DNA of 5,743 nt from Cyanobacteria bacterium NC_groundwater_1444_Ag_S-0.65um_54_12. GTDB lineage: Bacteria > Cyanobacteriota > Sericytochromatia > S15B-MN24 > VGJW01. Positions 1 through 5,743 of the stretch are shown here, piece by piece. The DNA lies in contig JACQUT010000143.1 in assembly GCA_016267585.1 (NCBI GenBank), positions 1 through 5,743 on the forward strand, read 5' to 3'. Position 1 is the first letter of the stretch, and every line of letters starts with the position of its first letter. A program made the position numbers and the translations under genes. A model generated the notes under the pieces. The model worked only from the letters and a program-made list of their open reading frames with translations, did no database searches and was not told the origin of the DNA.

Positions 1-1355
1 AAGCCAATAGTCCCTGACCCCAGTTGTAAACTGGCACTGGTAGCCAGGCCGCCATCGCCCGAGTAGCCAGCATTACCATTGCCGGCCACCGTCGTGATTA
101 TTCCGCCGGTATTAACCTTGCGAATGCGATAATTGCCAGTATCGGCGATATAAAGATTACCCGCGGCATCTAACGCGATGCCGTTAGCTCCGCCCAAGCG
201 GGCGCTGGTAGCCGGCCCTCCATCACCTGAATAGCCCGCCAGGCCATTTCCTGCCACTGCCCCGATCGTGCCGTCGGCGGCGATGCGATAAACCATAAAA
301 GCCGTGCAGACTAGCAGCTCTCCTGCCGCATTAATTGCGATGCTCAGCGGACCAGCGATCGCCCACTGACTGGCCAGCGCACCGATCGGTGGAGCGGTCG
401 TTCCGGCATAGGTATCTATAGTGGTGCCCTGGATGCGGAATATGCTGGTAACCACGGTCTCCACGTTGCCCACCCGCAGGGTGAGCGGACCGGTCACGGC
501 ACCGGGCGGAACGCTGACCCGCAGCTGCGTGCCGCCAGCATCGACCGTTACATTGCTAGCCTCCACGCCAGCAAAACGCACTATATTATTGACGTTCAAC
601 GGATCGAAGCCATTGCCGTAAAGAATGACCTCTCCCCCGCTGGCGCCGCTGCCCGCCGAAAAGTCGGTCACCAGCGGGCCGCGTTCTAGCAGCATAAAGC
701 TCCCGTCACCGGTATTGCGCGCCAGATTGCGAATCGGGTCCTGGTTCAGTAGCAAGGCTGAATTCACCAGCAACCATACCGAATCATATTCGGTTTGCGT
801 AATCCCGGCCGCGGAAGTAAAAAGGTCAGGATTGCCAATGGTGATGCAGCTCAGCAATAGCTGGATTTGCGCACTCGCCAGCCCTTTCAGGTCAGCAATG
901 GCGGCAACTGCCGTGGTGCTGCGACTGATCTGGATGCGTGAGCCGGTCAGACTGGTCCACTGGTTGTTCACTTTGCTGACGACCGTTCGCAGACGAGCAG
1001 CTGGTGCACCCACCCGGTTCGGATTGCCACCAGCGGAAAGACCTTTCATGGCCTCCAGGACATAGGGCTGGTCTGATGTCGGGCGCCAATTGGGCATGGT
1101 CAAGGAAAAAGCGCCATCTGATCTGGTCAGGGTGGTAGCCACGGTTTGCCCAGTAGCTGGATCGATCAGCGAAACCGTAGCGCTGCTCGCGATCTCGCTG
1201 GGCAGGGCGGCAATGGCTAGCTTGTCACCATCATGCCACCGCACCTGGCCAGCCAGCAATGTCGCATCAGCATGTACTGCTGCCGTCAGCGCTCCCGGTA
1301 CCGGACGCCAACAGCTTGTCACTACCAGCAGCAGTATCAGCAGCCAATGTTGCAT
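1..1355 (-). CDS. NHL-repeat lipoprotein with IPT/TIG-like domain (3' end outside window)
   Basis: The frame is open from ATG 1355 to the left edge: 451 complete codons, no stop. Residues 1-15 are a short hydrophobic signal peptide ending in the lipobox VTSC, so Cys15 is the likely lipidated residue of a surface or periplasmic lipoprotein. Residues about 33-105 resemble a carboxypeptidase-regulatory-like beta-sandwich (LAGQV start, then TLTRSDGAFSL). Residues about 227-308 look like an IPT/TIG immunoglobulin-like domain (GGEVILYGNGFDP, then VSVPPGAVTGPLTLRVG). From about 314 there are NHL-type propeller repeats with VAGNG.AGYSGDGG at 367 and 423 and the blade core NGIALDAAGNLYIADTGNYR at 391-410. 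More blades probably lie beyond the edge. Such proteins usually bind proteins or glycans; I see no catalytic site. The start is chosen for the lipobox and for GGAGG 8 nt upstream. It follows the ligase gene by 146 nt, same strand. The frame is long enough to be certain; the exact role is unknown. Confidence 0.93.
   Translation of the reverse strand, partial: MQHWLLILLLVVTSCWRPVPGALTAAVHADATLLAGQVRWHDGDKLAIAALPSEIASSATVSLIDPATGQTVATTLTRSDGAFSLTMPNWRPTSDQPYVLEAMKGLSAGGNPNRVGAPAARLRTVVSKVNNQWTSLTGSRIQISRSTTAVAAIADLKGLASAQIQLLLSCITIGNPDLFTSAAGITQTEYDSVWLLVNSALLLNQDPIRNLARNTGDGSFMLLERGPLVTDFSAGSGASGGEVILYGNGFDPLNVNNIVRFAGVEASNVTVDAGGTQLRVSVPPGAVTGPLTLRVGNVETVVTSIFRIQGTTIDTYAGTTAPPIGALASQWAIAGPLSIAINAAGELLVCTAFMVYRIAADGTIGAVAGNGLAGYSGDGGPATSARLGGANGIALDAAGNLYIADTGNYRIRKVNTGGIITTVAGNGNAGYSGDGGLATSASLQLGSGTIG
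33..257 (-). repeat. Two in-frame NHL repeat units, period 168 bp
   Basis: Within the lipoprotein gene, residues 367-385 (bases 257-201) and 423-441 (bases 89-33) are nearly identical: VAGNG, one variable residue, AGYSGDGG, one variable residue, ATSA. The spacing is 56 residues, or 168 bp. At DNA level they differ mainly at third codon positions, so the copies are old rather than a fresh duplication. A degenerate earlier copy begins near residue 316 (YAGTT) and lacks the GYSGDGG segment. Confidence 0.9.
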
Positions 1356-1501
1356 CAGAACTTCCTCCACCACCTGCTATTTCCATACCCAGATCTGCCA
1401 CGAAAACTTTCAATGACTCCTCCGCTAGCCGGATCACTGAGAATGACCGGAGCAAGCTGAATCTTGAAAACCCAATGAGAAAAAGCGAACAAGAACGAGA
1501 A
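1356..1501 (-). other. Spacer between ligase and lipoprotein genes
   Basis: These 146 nt contain the lipoprotein Shine-Dalgarno near the end. I see no convincing intrinsic terminator and no good -35/-10 pair; the best partial match is TTGAAA with a poorly spaced TATGGA. Transcription may simply continue from the ligase gene. The frame of the ligase stays open for 48 codons after its TAG, up to a TGA that overlaps the lipoprotein ATG, which is probably chance. Confidence 0.5.
1361..1368 (-). promoter_or_regulatory. Shine-Dalgarno site of the lipoprotein gene
   Basis: The minus strand reads GGAGGAAG, with GGAGG ending 8 nt before ATG 1355. It supports this ATG over two in-frame GTG codons a few codons upstream; the first in-frame stop (TAG) lies eight codons before the ATG. 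It shows that the lipoprotein is translated independently of the ligase gene before it. Confidence 0.75.
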
Positions 1502-2749
1502 CTAGCAGTCCGGGTGTTTGGCGGCAAACCGGCGCAAAGCCAGTAAAAAGCCCACGGTAGTAAAGAAAAGAATGCCATTTCTGCCCTCCGAGATAGTGAA
1601 CTCGAATAATCCCATGACAAGATAACCGATCAGTGCGGCAGACAGTGGCACCGCTATTCTGTACCAGGTGGAGTAAGCGTTCGCGCACCGGATAGTACTG
1701 CCGATAGCGCCGCCCAAAGACCAGAGCAAGACTGCCAATACCAGGAGACCATACTCGGCTCCGAGCTGGAGGTAAAGCGAATGCGCATGCGGCAAATGCT
1801 CGAACTCGTCAGGATTGCGATAATGCGGATAAACCATGTTCCAGCTACCAGGCCCCCACCCCAGCAAAGGCTTTGCCTTGATCATGGCCCAAGCTGAATC
1901 CCAGACTCGCAAACGGCCCAGGTTGCTGGGGTGCTGGAGGTCGAAAATGGTTAACAGGCGCGGGAATATCATGGCCAGTAACACTCCAGTAGCCAGGAGA
2001 GCGGCGCTGAATTTCCAGCGCCCACACAGCAAAGCTTGGAAGAATTCGCGTGCCGGATCTCGCCGGTTCGAAAGCGCCGGACGGTCACGTGGGCCAAGGG
2101 CGAAACGCGACCCCAAGAAAGTTAGCGCCAGCATGACCGCAGTGCCGATCCAGCCAGAACGCGACTGGGTCATGACCTGGCAAAGCACCAAAATGGCCAG
2201 CGCTGGCGCGTAATGGTGCCAGCGCTCCTGTGCGAGCCCAAGCCCGCTAGCCAGTGCCAAGAGCAAGTAGCCAGAAAACAGGTTGGGGTGGAAGAAAATC
2301 GAGTTGACACGATTATCCGGAAAACCCAGGTGCAGTTGCACCAAACTCCACTGCCAGCCCCCTTCCAAGCGCAGGAGGGCGATCGCCATTCCGATGATGG
2401 CCCAAGGCACGATTCCCCAAAAAATGGCTTTCATGCTCTTTTTCAAAAAATCTGGGCGATCGTGTGCCTGCGCTACCACCCAGATAGTCAAGAGATTAGC
2501 GCTTACCAAGAGGAAGCCGGGCCAGCTAGCAGCCGGCTGTTCAGAAAAGATCGTGCTTAGCGCGATCAGCAACAGTAACCAGAGCCAGCGGCGATCGATC
2601 GACAATACCGGCGTTCTGGCCTGCCGCCAGTACCAAGGAAGCAAAGCTATTGCCGCAAACAGAATCATCACCGCTGACAGCGCAGCACTGACAGGTAGTA
2701 ACCAGAGCGCTCCTAGTAGTATCCGGTGAGCGACAGCAGGCGTGGGCAA
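1502..2749 (-). CDS. O-antigen ligase / polymerase family membrane protein (Wzy_C type)
   Basis: This 415-residue inner-membrane protein has about ten hydrophobic segments. Proteins of this family transfer or polymerise undecaprenyl-linked glycans on the periplasmic side of the membrane. Family marks are HPNLFSGY at 154-161, TQSRSGWIG at 194-202 (Arg197), the long periplasmic-loop motif from GRLRVWD at 278 through KPLLGWGPGSW at 293-303, and HAHSLYLQLGAEYG at 321-334. His and Arg residues in these loops are the ones implicated in WaaL activity. A polar, Arg-rich stretch at 217-246 is probably a cytoplasmic loop. Length fits the family. The start is TTG 2749; an in-frame TAG lies two codons upstream, and the first ATG (residue 27) would cut the first membrane segment. 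I see no Shine-Dalgarno, but the stop of the SDR-like gene is 18 nt upstream, so coupling is likely. Ligase, Wzy polymerase and the cyanobacterial IctB branch cannot be told apart by eye. Confidence 0.9.
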   Translation of the reverse strand: MPTPAVAHRILLGALWLLPVSAALSAVMILFAAIALLPWYWRQARTPVLSIDRRWLWLLLLIALSTIFSEQPAASWPGFLLVSANLLTIWVVAQAHDRPDFLKKSMKAIFWGIVPWAIIGMAIALLRLEGGWQWSLVQLHLGFPDNRVNSIFFHPNLFSGYLLLALASGLGLAQERWHHYAPALAILVLCQVMTQSRSGWIGTAVMLALTFLGSRFALGPRDRPALSNRRDPAREFFQALLCGRWKFSAALLATGVLLAMIFPRLLTIFDLQHPSNLGRLRVWDSAWAMIKAKPLLGWGPGSWNMVYPHYRNPDEFEHLPHAHSLYLQLGAEYGLLVLAVLLWSLGGAIGSTIRCANAYSTWYRIAVPLSAALIGYLVMGLFEFTISEGRNGILFFTTVGFLLALRRFAAKHPDC

Positions 2750-2767
2750 CTGAAACTAGTGAGTCAA

Positions 2768-4525
2768 CTAATCTCTGGCCCGCTCGCCTTGCTCTTCGGT
2801 GTTGAAGATCCAACCCACTACTTCACCGACATCGATGGTGGCCGGACCTTCAACCACGCCCCAGAAGCTGTGATCACGCACATAGCGCGAGCTAGTATCC
2901 CCTGCCGGGATCAAATGCAGCTCGCGCAAAATAGCTTTCATTCGCCAAGACCAGCGTTCTAGCGAGCTCTGGCGCAGATCTACCCAACCGGCTTGCGCCC
3001 ACGAATCTATAGCTGCGCTATCAGAGAGATTGATCGTGGTGTTTTTAGGAACCGCCACTTGCCGGCTCCGCAGCAGGCGCAGTTTCCCTGCTTCTTCTAA
3101 CAAGATCGGAATTCCGATGGACAAGATCTTCTTGCGCAGCTCAGTATTTTCCAAAATGTGCGATCGGAGCAGGGCTGCCATCTCCGCGGGCGTAGCTTCT
3201 GCTGCCCTATCGATGGTCTGATAACAAAGTTTCAACAGATAGGCTTCGTAAAGCAATTTAGAAAGGCGCGGCGGGCCAAGTACCTCGAAAGCCATCGTCA
3301 GCGATCTATTCTCTTTCAGCTCCTCCGCACTTTGCAAGCGACGCAGCTTATCTAGCAAGTAACTACGGCAAAAACCGGCGCGATAAGTGGGTCCCATGCA
3401 CGCAATGTTGAGCGCATCGATCACATCTTTGCCCGTATTGGCTCCTTTGACTTCCGCAATGATGTTTTCGGCGATTTCTTCGGGAGTGACGAATTCCATC
3501 TGTCCGGCAGTGCTGATGGCAACAAACTCGTCGACCGAGAACAGGCCATTTTCTCCCGTGTCCACATATACCGCCTTGAGCGGCGCGGCCCGCTCACTTG
3601 GTAGGATCCTAGCGCCACCTTCGCCATTCAAGATGGCATCTTCGAGCATGATCGGCTTACCCCGCTTGAGAATTTCGCCATAACCATAGCGTTTCCAAGC
3701 AATCGCGGCAGCTGGCTTGATCTCTTTGGTGATGGGGCTATCAGGAGTGCGTGCCTGCAAGAACAGCAAAAGGGTATGCGCGCCGGCGATCGCCGACTTG
3801 GAAAGTAACATCCGGCTGGGACGCTCTTCGCCATGCGTATAGGGAATATTGAGCCCCATGCCACCCGTACCAGAGGTTCCTACCTTCACATAGAAGGAAG
3901 TGCCGGCAGCTTTCATGCCACGGTAAAGGATCTGAACATGGCGTACCAGTTGCGGGATGTACTGGGTAGCAATCAGGCGTTCGGTGGCTGCTTGCAATGC
4001 TGGCAAGCAATCCAAGGCATTGTCGGCAACCAGCTTTTGTAAAGCTTGATAGGCCTCCGTGGTCGCTGAATAGAGGTCGCCGTAGGCTATACCGGTGGCA
4101 GTATTGATAGTATCTATCACCAGATCCGGACGCTGCCGGATCAGTAAATCATGAAGATAGAAACGCTCTACTGCTTGTTCACCAAATTCGCCGATCAAGT
4201 CTTCGATGATCAGACGACGCGCTGTCGCATCGGCCATGAGCCCTTGGGGATCGCGGTCATGCAGTCCCAAGCGAACAAAAATATTTCCCCACTCGGCCCC
4301 CAGCGGGATCATGGTGGGTGGGCCAGCGGTATCGAGTGAACCTTGCTGGCTCATCAAGAGTTGCTGCTCGTCGGTCAACGTGGCGATCGCTTCGCGTACC
4401 TCTGCCTCGCGCAAAGAGTGCAGGATGATTTGAGCTGGCGTCTCTCTGATGAGTTCACGGGCTACCGCCATGCCGACCATCCCGGCTCCGCCCAGAATCA
4501 AAATTCGTTTACCTTCGATGTTCAT
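2768..4525 (-). CDS. Extended-SDR-like NAD(P)-binding protein with long unrecognised C-terminal extension
   Basis: This 585-residue soluble protein begins with a Rossmann fold: a beta strand (RILILGGAGMVG, residues 7-18) with the GGxGxxG dinucleotide-binding motif. A strand resembling SDR beta-4 follows at 133-145 (PDLVIDTINTATG). FYVKVGTSGTGGMG at 211-224 sits where extended SDRs carry their Ser/Thr active-site strand. The next helix has SK at 242-243, but the tyrosine of YxxxK is Met239 in that register. Residues about 280-370 resemble the substrate domain of sugar-nucleotide epimerases and dehydratases. From about 380 the protein is helical, then ends in a Trp-rich part (WSWRMK, DHSFWGVVEG, VGWIF) that I do not recognise. 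Typical extended SDRs have 300-350 residues, so about 200 are extra. ATG 4525 is the first possible start after an in-frame stop; its Shine-Dalgarno is weak. It lies 18 nt before the ligase gene. A role in precursor or sugar modification is inference; substrate unknown. Confidence 0.87.
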   Translation of the reverse strand: MNIEGKRILILGGAGMVGMAVARELIRETPAQIILHSLREAEVREAIATLTDEQQLLMSQQGSLDTAGPPTMIPLGAEWGNIFVRLGLHDRDPQGLMADATARRLIIEDLIGEFGEQAVERFYLHDLLIRQRPDLVIDTINTATGIAYGDLYSATTEAYQALQKLVADNALDCLPALQAATERLIATQYIPQLVRHVQILYRGMKAAGTSFYVKVGTSGTGGMGLNIPYTHGEERPSRMLLSKSAIAGAHTLLLFLQARTPDSPITKEIKPAAAIAWKRYGYGEILKRGKPIMLEDAILNGEGGARILPSERAAPLKAVYVDTGENGLFSVDEFVAISTAGQMEFVTPEEIAENIIAEVKGANTGKDVIDALNIACMGPTYRAGFCRSYLLDKLRRLQSAEELKENRSLTMAFEVLGPPRLSKLLYEAYLLKLCYQTIDRAAEATPAEMAALLRSHILENTELRKKILSIGIPILLEEAGKLRLLRSRQVAVPKNTTINLSDSAAIDSWAQAGWVDLRQSSLERWSWRMKAILRELHLIPAGDTSSRYVRDHSFWGVVEGPATIDVGEVVGWIFNTEEQGERARD

Positions 4526-4698
4526 CTGGTCCGTCTCTGTTCATCATACCTGGCACCTAGGGAAATTCGTTTATTCTTCGATAGCTTCCAATCGAAGAAC
4601 CCTGTCACAAATTGTCTTGGATTGGCATCATACCAGCAGCAGTCACCTCCTGCCAGATGGCTCCTGCTGGCATGATGCAGGATACCTCCATTGTTCAT
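4522..4698 (-). CDS. Possible 58-residue small protein overlapping both neighbours (uncertain)
   Basis: A frame opens with ATG 4698-4696, sharing its A with the antiporter stop (TAATG), and closes with TGA 4524-4522, overlapping the start of the SDR-like gene as ATGA. It therefore fills the whole gap in the way translationally coupled operon genes do. The peptide starts MNNGGILHH, has a Cys pair at 20-21, an aromatic centre (FVTGFFDW, 31-38) and a basic end (QRRTR). There is no signal peptide, no membrane segment and no family I recognise. Against it: no Shine-Dalgarno at a usual distance, five of seven Arg codons are AGA or AGG, and the frame contains two inverted repeats that better fit a non-coding regulatory region. 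An open frame of this size by chance has odds of roughly 6 percent, before counting the two overlaps. Confidence 0.3.
   Translation of the reverse strand: MNNGGILHHASRSHLAGGDCCWYDANPRQFVTGFFDWKLSKNKRISLGARYDEQRRTR
4574..4599. promoter_or_regulatory. Perfect 9-bp inverted repeat, possible operator
   Basis: TTCTTCGAT at 4574-4582 and ATCGAAGAA at 4591-4599 are exact reverse complements separated by 8 bp. The centre lies about 60 bp upstream of the SDR-like gene. The AT-rich arms and spacing suit a dimeric regulator better than a terminator, and there is no T-tract after it on either strand. No convincing -35/-10 pair is visible next to it, so operator status is inference. Confidence 0.35.
4625..4678 (-). 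ncRNA. Stable hairpin between antiporter and SDR-like gene, Shine-Dalgarno-like loop
   Basis: Minus-strand arms GCATCATGCCAGCAG (4678-4664) and CTGCTGGTATGATGC (4639-4625) pair over 15 bp with one G-U wobble. On the plus strand the same position is an A-C mismatch, so the RNA fold favours the minus transcript. The 24-nt loop holds AGGAGGTGA (4651-4643), a nine-base match to a full Shine-Dalgarno, but no gene of reasonable length starts at a fitting distance after it. No U-tract follows, so it is not a normal intrinsic terminator. It could be a processing or mRNA-stability element, a translation-coupling element, or a small dispersed palindrome. Confidence 0.45.
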
Positions 4699-5743
4699 TA
4701 GTCGAGGACGTTACTGGTCACGGGTTGCTCCTCGGCGCTACAGCTGGCTTCATCCGGAATGGCTGGACGAAAAAAAGCCTGGGCAACTAGCGTGGGGATG
4801 ATGGCGCTGAGTATGACCACCGTCGCCAGAATAGTGTACTGTTCTTGGTCAATCTGGCCGTGGTTTAGCCCAAACAGTGCCGAGATGGTCCCGAACGTCA
4901 GACCGGTGGACATGAGCAACGTCATGTAGTTCCCTTCGCGCGGGGTGAACCCGAAAAGCCAGGTGAGCGGCTTGACGCCAATGAACTTGGCTGCCACTTT
5001 TACCCCAAGCAGCAGTGTGATCAGTCCCGCTCCGCCAACGACGGTTGGCAACGACACATAGAGACCGGCTTTGAGAAAGTAGAAGGGTGTCAGGAATGCG
5101 AACGCCATGGTCCGGAGGCGAGTGACCAGTAGCTTCTGGCGGTGTAAGACCCCGGCTACCCCCAGGCCGATTCCGTAGGCAGGCAGGACGGCTTCGCTGC
5201 TGGCCAGGGTCGCCAGCGCCCCCAGTCCGAACAGCAAAAAAAGGAGTACCTTGACTTCCACTTCATTGACACGACCACCAATCCGATCGACTACCCGGCC
5301 AAATCCCCGTGGTACCCAGATCAAGACGGCGGCAAACACCATCAGGAAGAGGACCAGGTAAGCATTGTAGCTCGCGAAGCATAGACCGAGAGCTATCACG
5401 GTACCCAGATCCGTGATGAAACAGGCCGTCAGGATGGCCTTGCCAAGCGGCGTCTTGTTCAAGCCAGTCTCTACCATCACCGCGTACACCACAGCCACCG
5501 AGGTGGTCGAGAGAGCGATGCCAGCGATCAGGGCAGCCGGCCAGGCCCAGTGTGCAACCCAATAGGTATAAGCAGTCGCACCGAGAAAGGGCAACAGGAA
5601 AGACATGAAACCGATCGAGAAGGTGGTCTTGATATTTTGCCGCAACGAAACGGGGTCGATCTCGGTACCAGCCAGAAACGTCAGTAGCACTGCTCCGACA
5701 CTGGCCAGGAAATTCGTCCAGTCGGCAGGGTGAAGTCCCAGGT
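4698..5743 (-). CDS. CPA2-family cation/proton antiporter (5' end outside window)
   Basis: The frame is open from the right edge to TAA 4700-4698: 347 visible residues. A GTG at 5690 lies inside the frame but is not the start, because the 17 codons before it continue the family pattern (GLHPADW, then FLASVGAV). This is an integral inner-membrane exchanger of the Na+/H+ exchanger superfamily (KefB/NapA-like) moving Na+ or K+ against protons. Counting from the first visible residue: FLAGTEID at 22-29 is the classic second-helix motif; STTSVAVV at 78-85 and ITDLG at 109-113 (Asp111) form the ion-site region; TPFYFLKAGLYVSL at 218-231 and REGNYMTLLMSTGLTFGT at 268-285 are the late core helices; Lys248 is a candidate for the conserved helix-10 lysine. 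The tail from about 327 is short and acidic, with no TrkA_N/RCK domain, so this is a short form without nucleotide regulation. Perhaps 50-70 N-terminal residues are missing. The ion specificity is not readable. Confidence 0.93.
   Translation of the reverse strand, partial: LGLHPADWTNFLASVGAVLLTFLAGTEIDPVSLRQNIKTTFSIGFMSFLLPFLGATAYTYWVAHWAWPAALIAGIALSTTSVAVVYAVMVETGLNKTPLGKAILTACFITDLGTVIALGLCFASYNAYLVLFLMVFAAVLIWVPRGFGRVVDRIGGRVNEVEVKVLLFLLFGLGALATLASSEAVLPAYGIGLGVAGVLHRQKLLVTRLRTMAFAFLTPFYFLKAGLYVSLPTVVGGAGLITLLLGVKVAAKFIGVKPLTWLFGFTPREGNYMTLLMSTGLTFGTISALFGLNHGQIDQEQYTILATVVILSAIIPTLVAQAFFRPAIPDEASCSAEEQPVTSNVLD

Larger units (their letters stand above)
355..4390. repeat. Four HIP1-like octamers GCGATCGC
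   Basis: Exact copies lie at 355-362, 2379-2386, 3786-3793 and 4383-4390; the second and third extend to GGCGATCGCC. All sit inside coding sequence of the lipoprotein, ligase and SDR-like genes; none is in the antiporter part or the gap. Near copies (GCGATCGA, GCGATCGT, GCGATCGG) also occur. Dispersed, over-represented copies of this palindrome are characteristic of many cyanobacterial genomes; I cannot exclude other phyla with the same bias. Confidence 0.7.

Noticed and set aside
421..1416. Plus-strand open frames at 421-621, 625-1065 and 1090-1416
   Set aside because: They are antisense to the lipoprotein frame, which has a signal peptide and recognisable domains over the same bases. Their translations are low-complexity with no family features.
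1425..1457. Inverted repeat around CCGGATCA and TGACCGG in the ligase-lipoprotein spacer
   Set aside because: The arms need a bulge, the stem is only seven pairs, and no U-tract follows. It is not distinguishable from chance.
1358..1501. 48-codon extension of the ligase frame after its TAG, ending at a TGA that overlaps the lipoprotein start
   Set aside because: An open run of this length has about a 10 percent chance. The family normally ends near this TAG, and nothing shows stop-codon read-through.
1836..2729. Plus-strand frames at 1836-2213, 2213-2560 and 2283-2729
   Set aside because: They lie antisense to the ligase frame, whose motifs and membrane segments run through the same bases. 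Their products have no recognisable features.
4625..4678. Intrinsic terminator of the antiporter gene
   Set aside because: The stem is good, but the loop is 24 nt and no U-rich run follows the second arm. The downstream minus sequence is CAATCCAAGAC.
4605..4689. 28-codon frame in the gap beginning MEVSC, with ATG just after the antiporter stop
   Set aside because: It has no Shine-Dalgarno of its own, and it is shorter and less well bounded than the overlapping 58-codon frame. There is nothing to support it.

Overview
The window is a single co-oriented block on the minus strand. Read in the direction of transcription (high to low coordinates) it holds: the C-terminal part of a CPA2-type sodium/proton (or potassium/proton) antiporter that starts outside the window; a 173-nt gap with a possible 58-codon ORF and two inverted repeats; a 585-residue protein resembling extended short-chain dehydrogenases (SDRs); a 415-residue O-antigen ligase/polymerase-type membrane protein; and a predicted lipoprotein with a carboxypeptidase-regulatory-like domain, an IPT/TIG-like domain and NHL repeats, cut by the left edge. 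I see no RNA gene, CRISPR array, insertion sequence or plus-strand gene.

The organism is a bacterium with moderate to high GC. It uses ATG and probably TTG starts, and the lipoprotein has a clear lipobox. The octamer GCGATCGC occurs four times between 355 and 4390, where about 0.1 would be expected in 5.7 kb with equal base use. This enrichment is best known from cyanobacteria (HIP1). The protein set (teneurin-like NHL repeats, Wzy_C-type ligase, odd SDR) would equally suit Chloroflexota or other environmental phyla, so I do not assign a phylum.

The SDR-like gene and the ligase are separated by only 18 nt and are probably co-transcribed. The lipoprotein gene follows after 146 nt with its own good Shine-Dalgarno. 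Together they suggest a cell-envelope or exopolysaccharide locus: a possible nucleotide-sugar or precursor-modifying enzyme, a membrane enzyme joining glycan chains, and a surface-anchored beta-propeller-type protein. That pathway link is inferred from neighbourhood only. The antiporter is probably a housekeeping ion transporter that may or may not share the transcript.

The most unusual parts are the gap at 4526-4697 and the 585-residue protein. The gap is spanned by a small open frame that overlaps the stop of the gene before and the start of the gene after. It also carries a 15-bp hairpin with a strong Shine-Dalgarno-like sequence in its loop, and a separate perfect 9-bp dyad. The 585-residue protein keeps the NAD(P)-binding glycine motif, but appears to lack the catalytic tyrosine of SDRs and carries a long C-terminal extension that I do not recognise.
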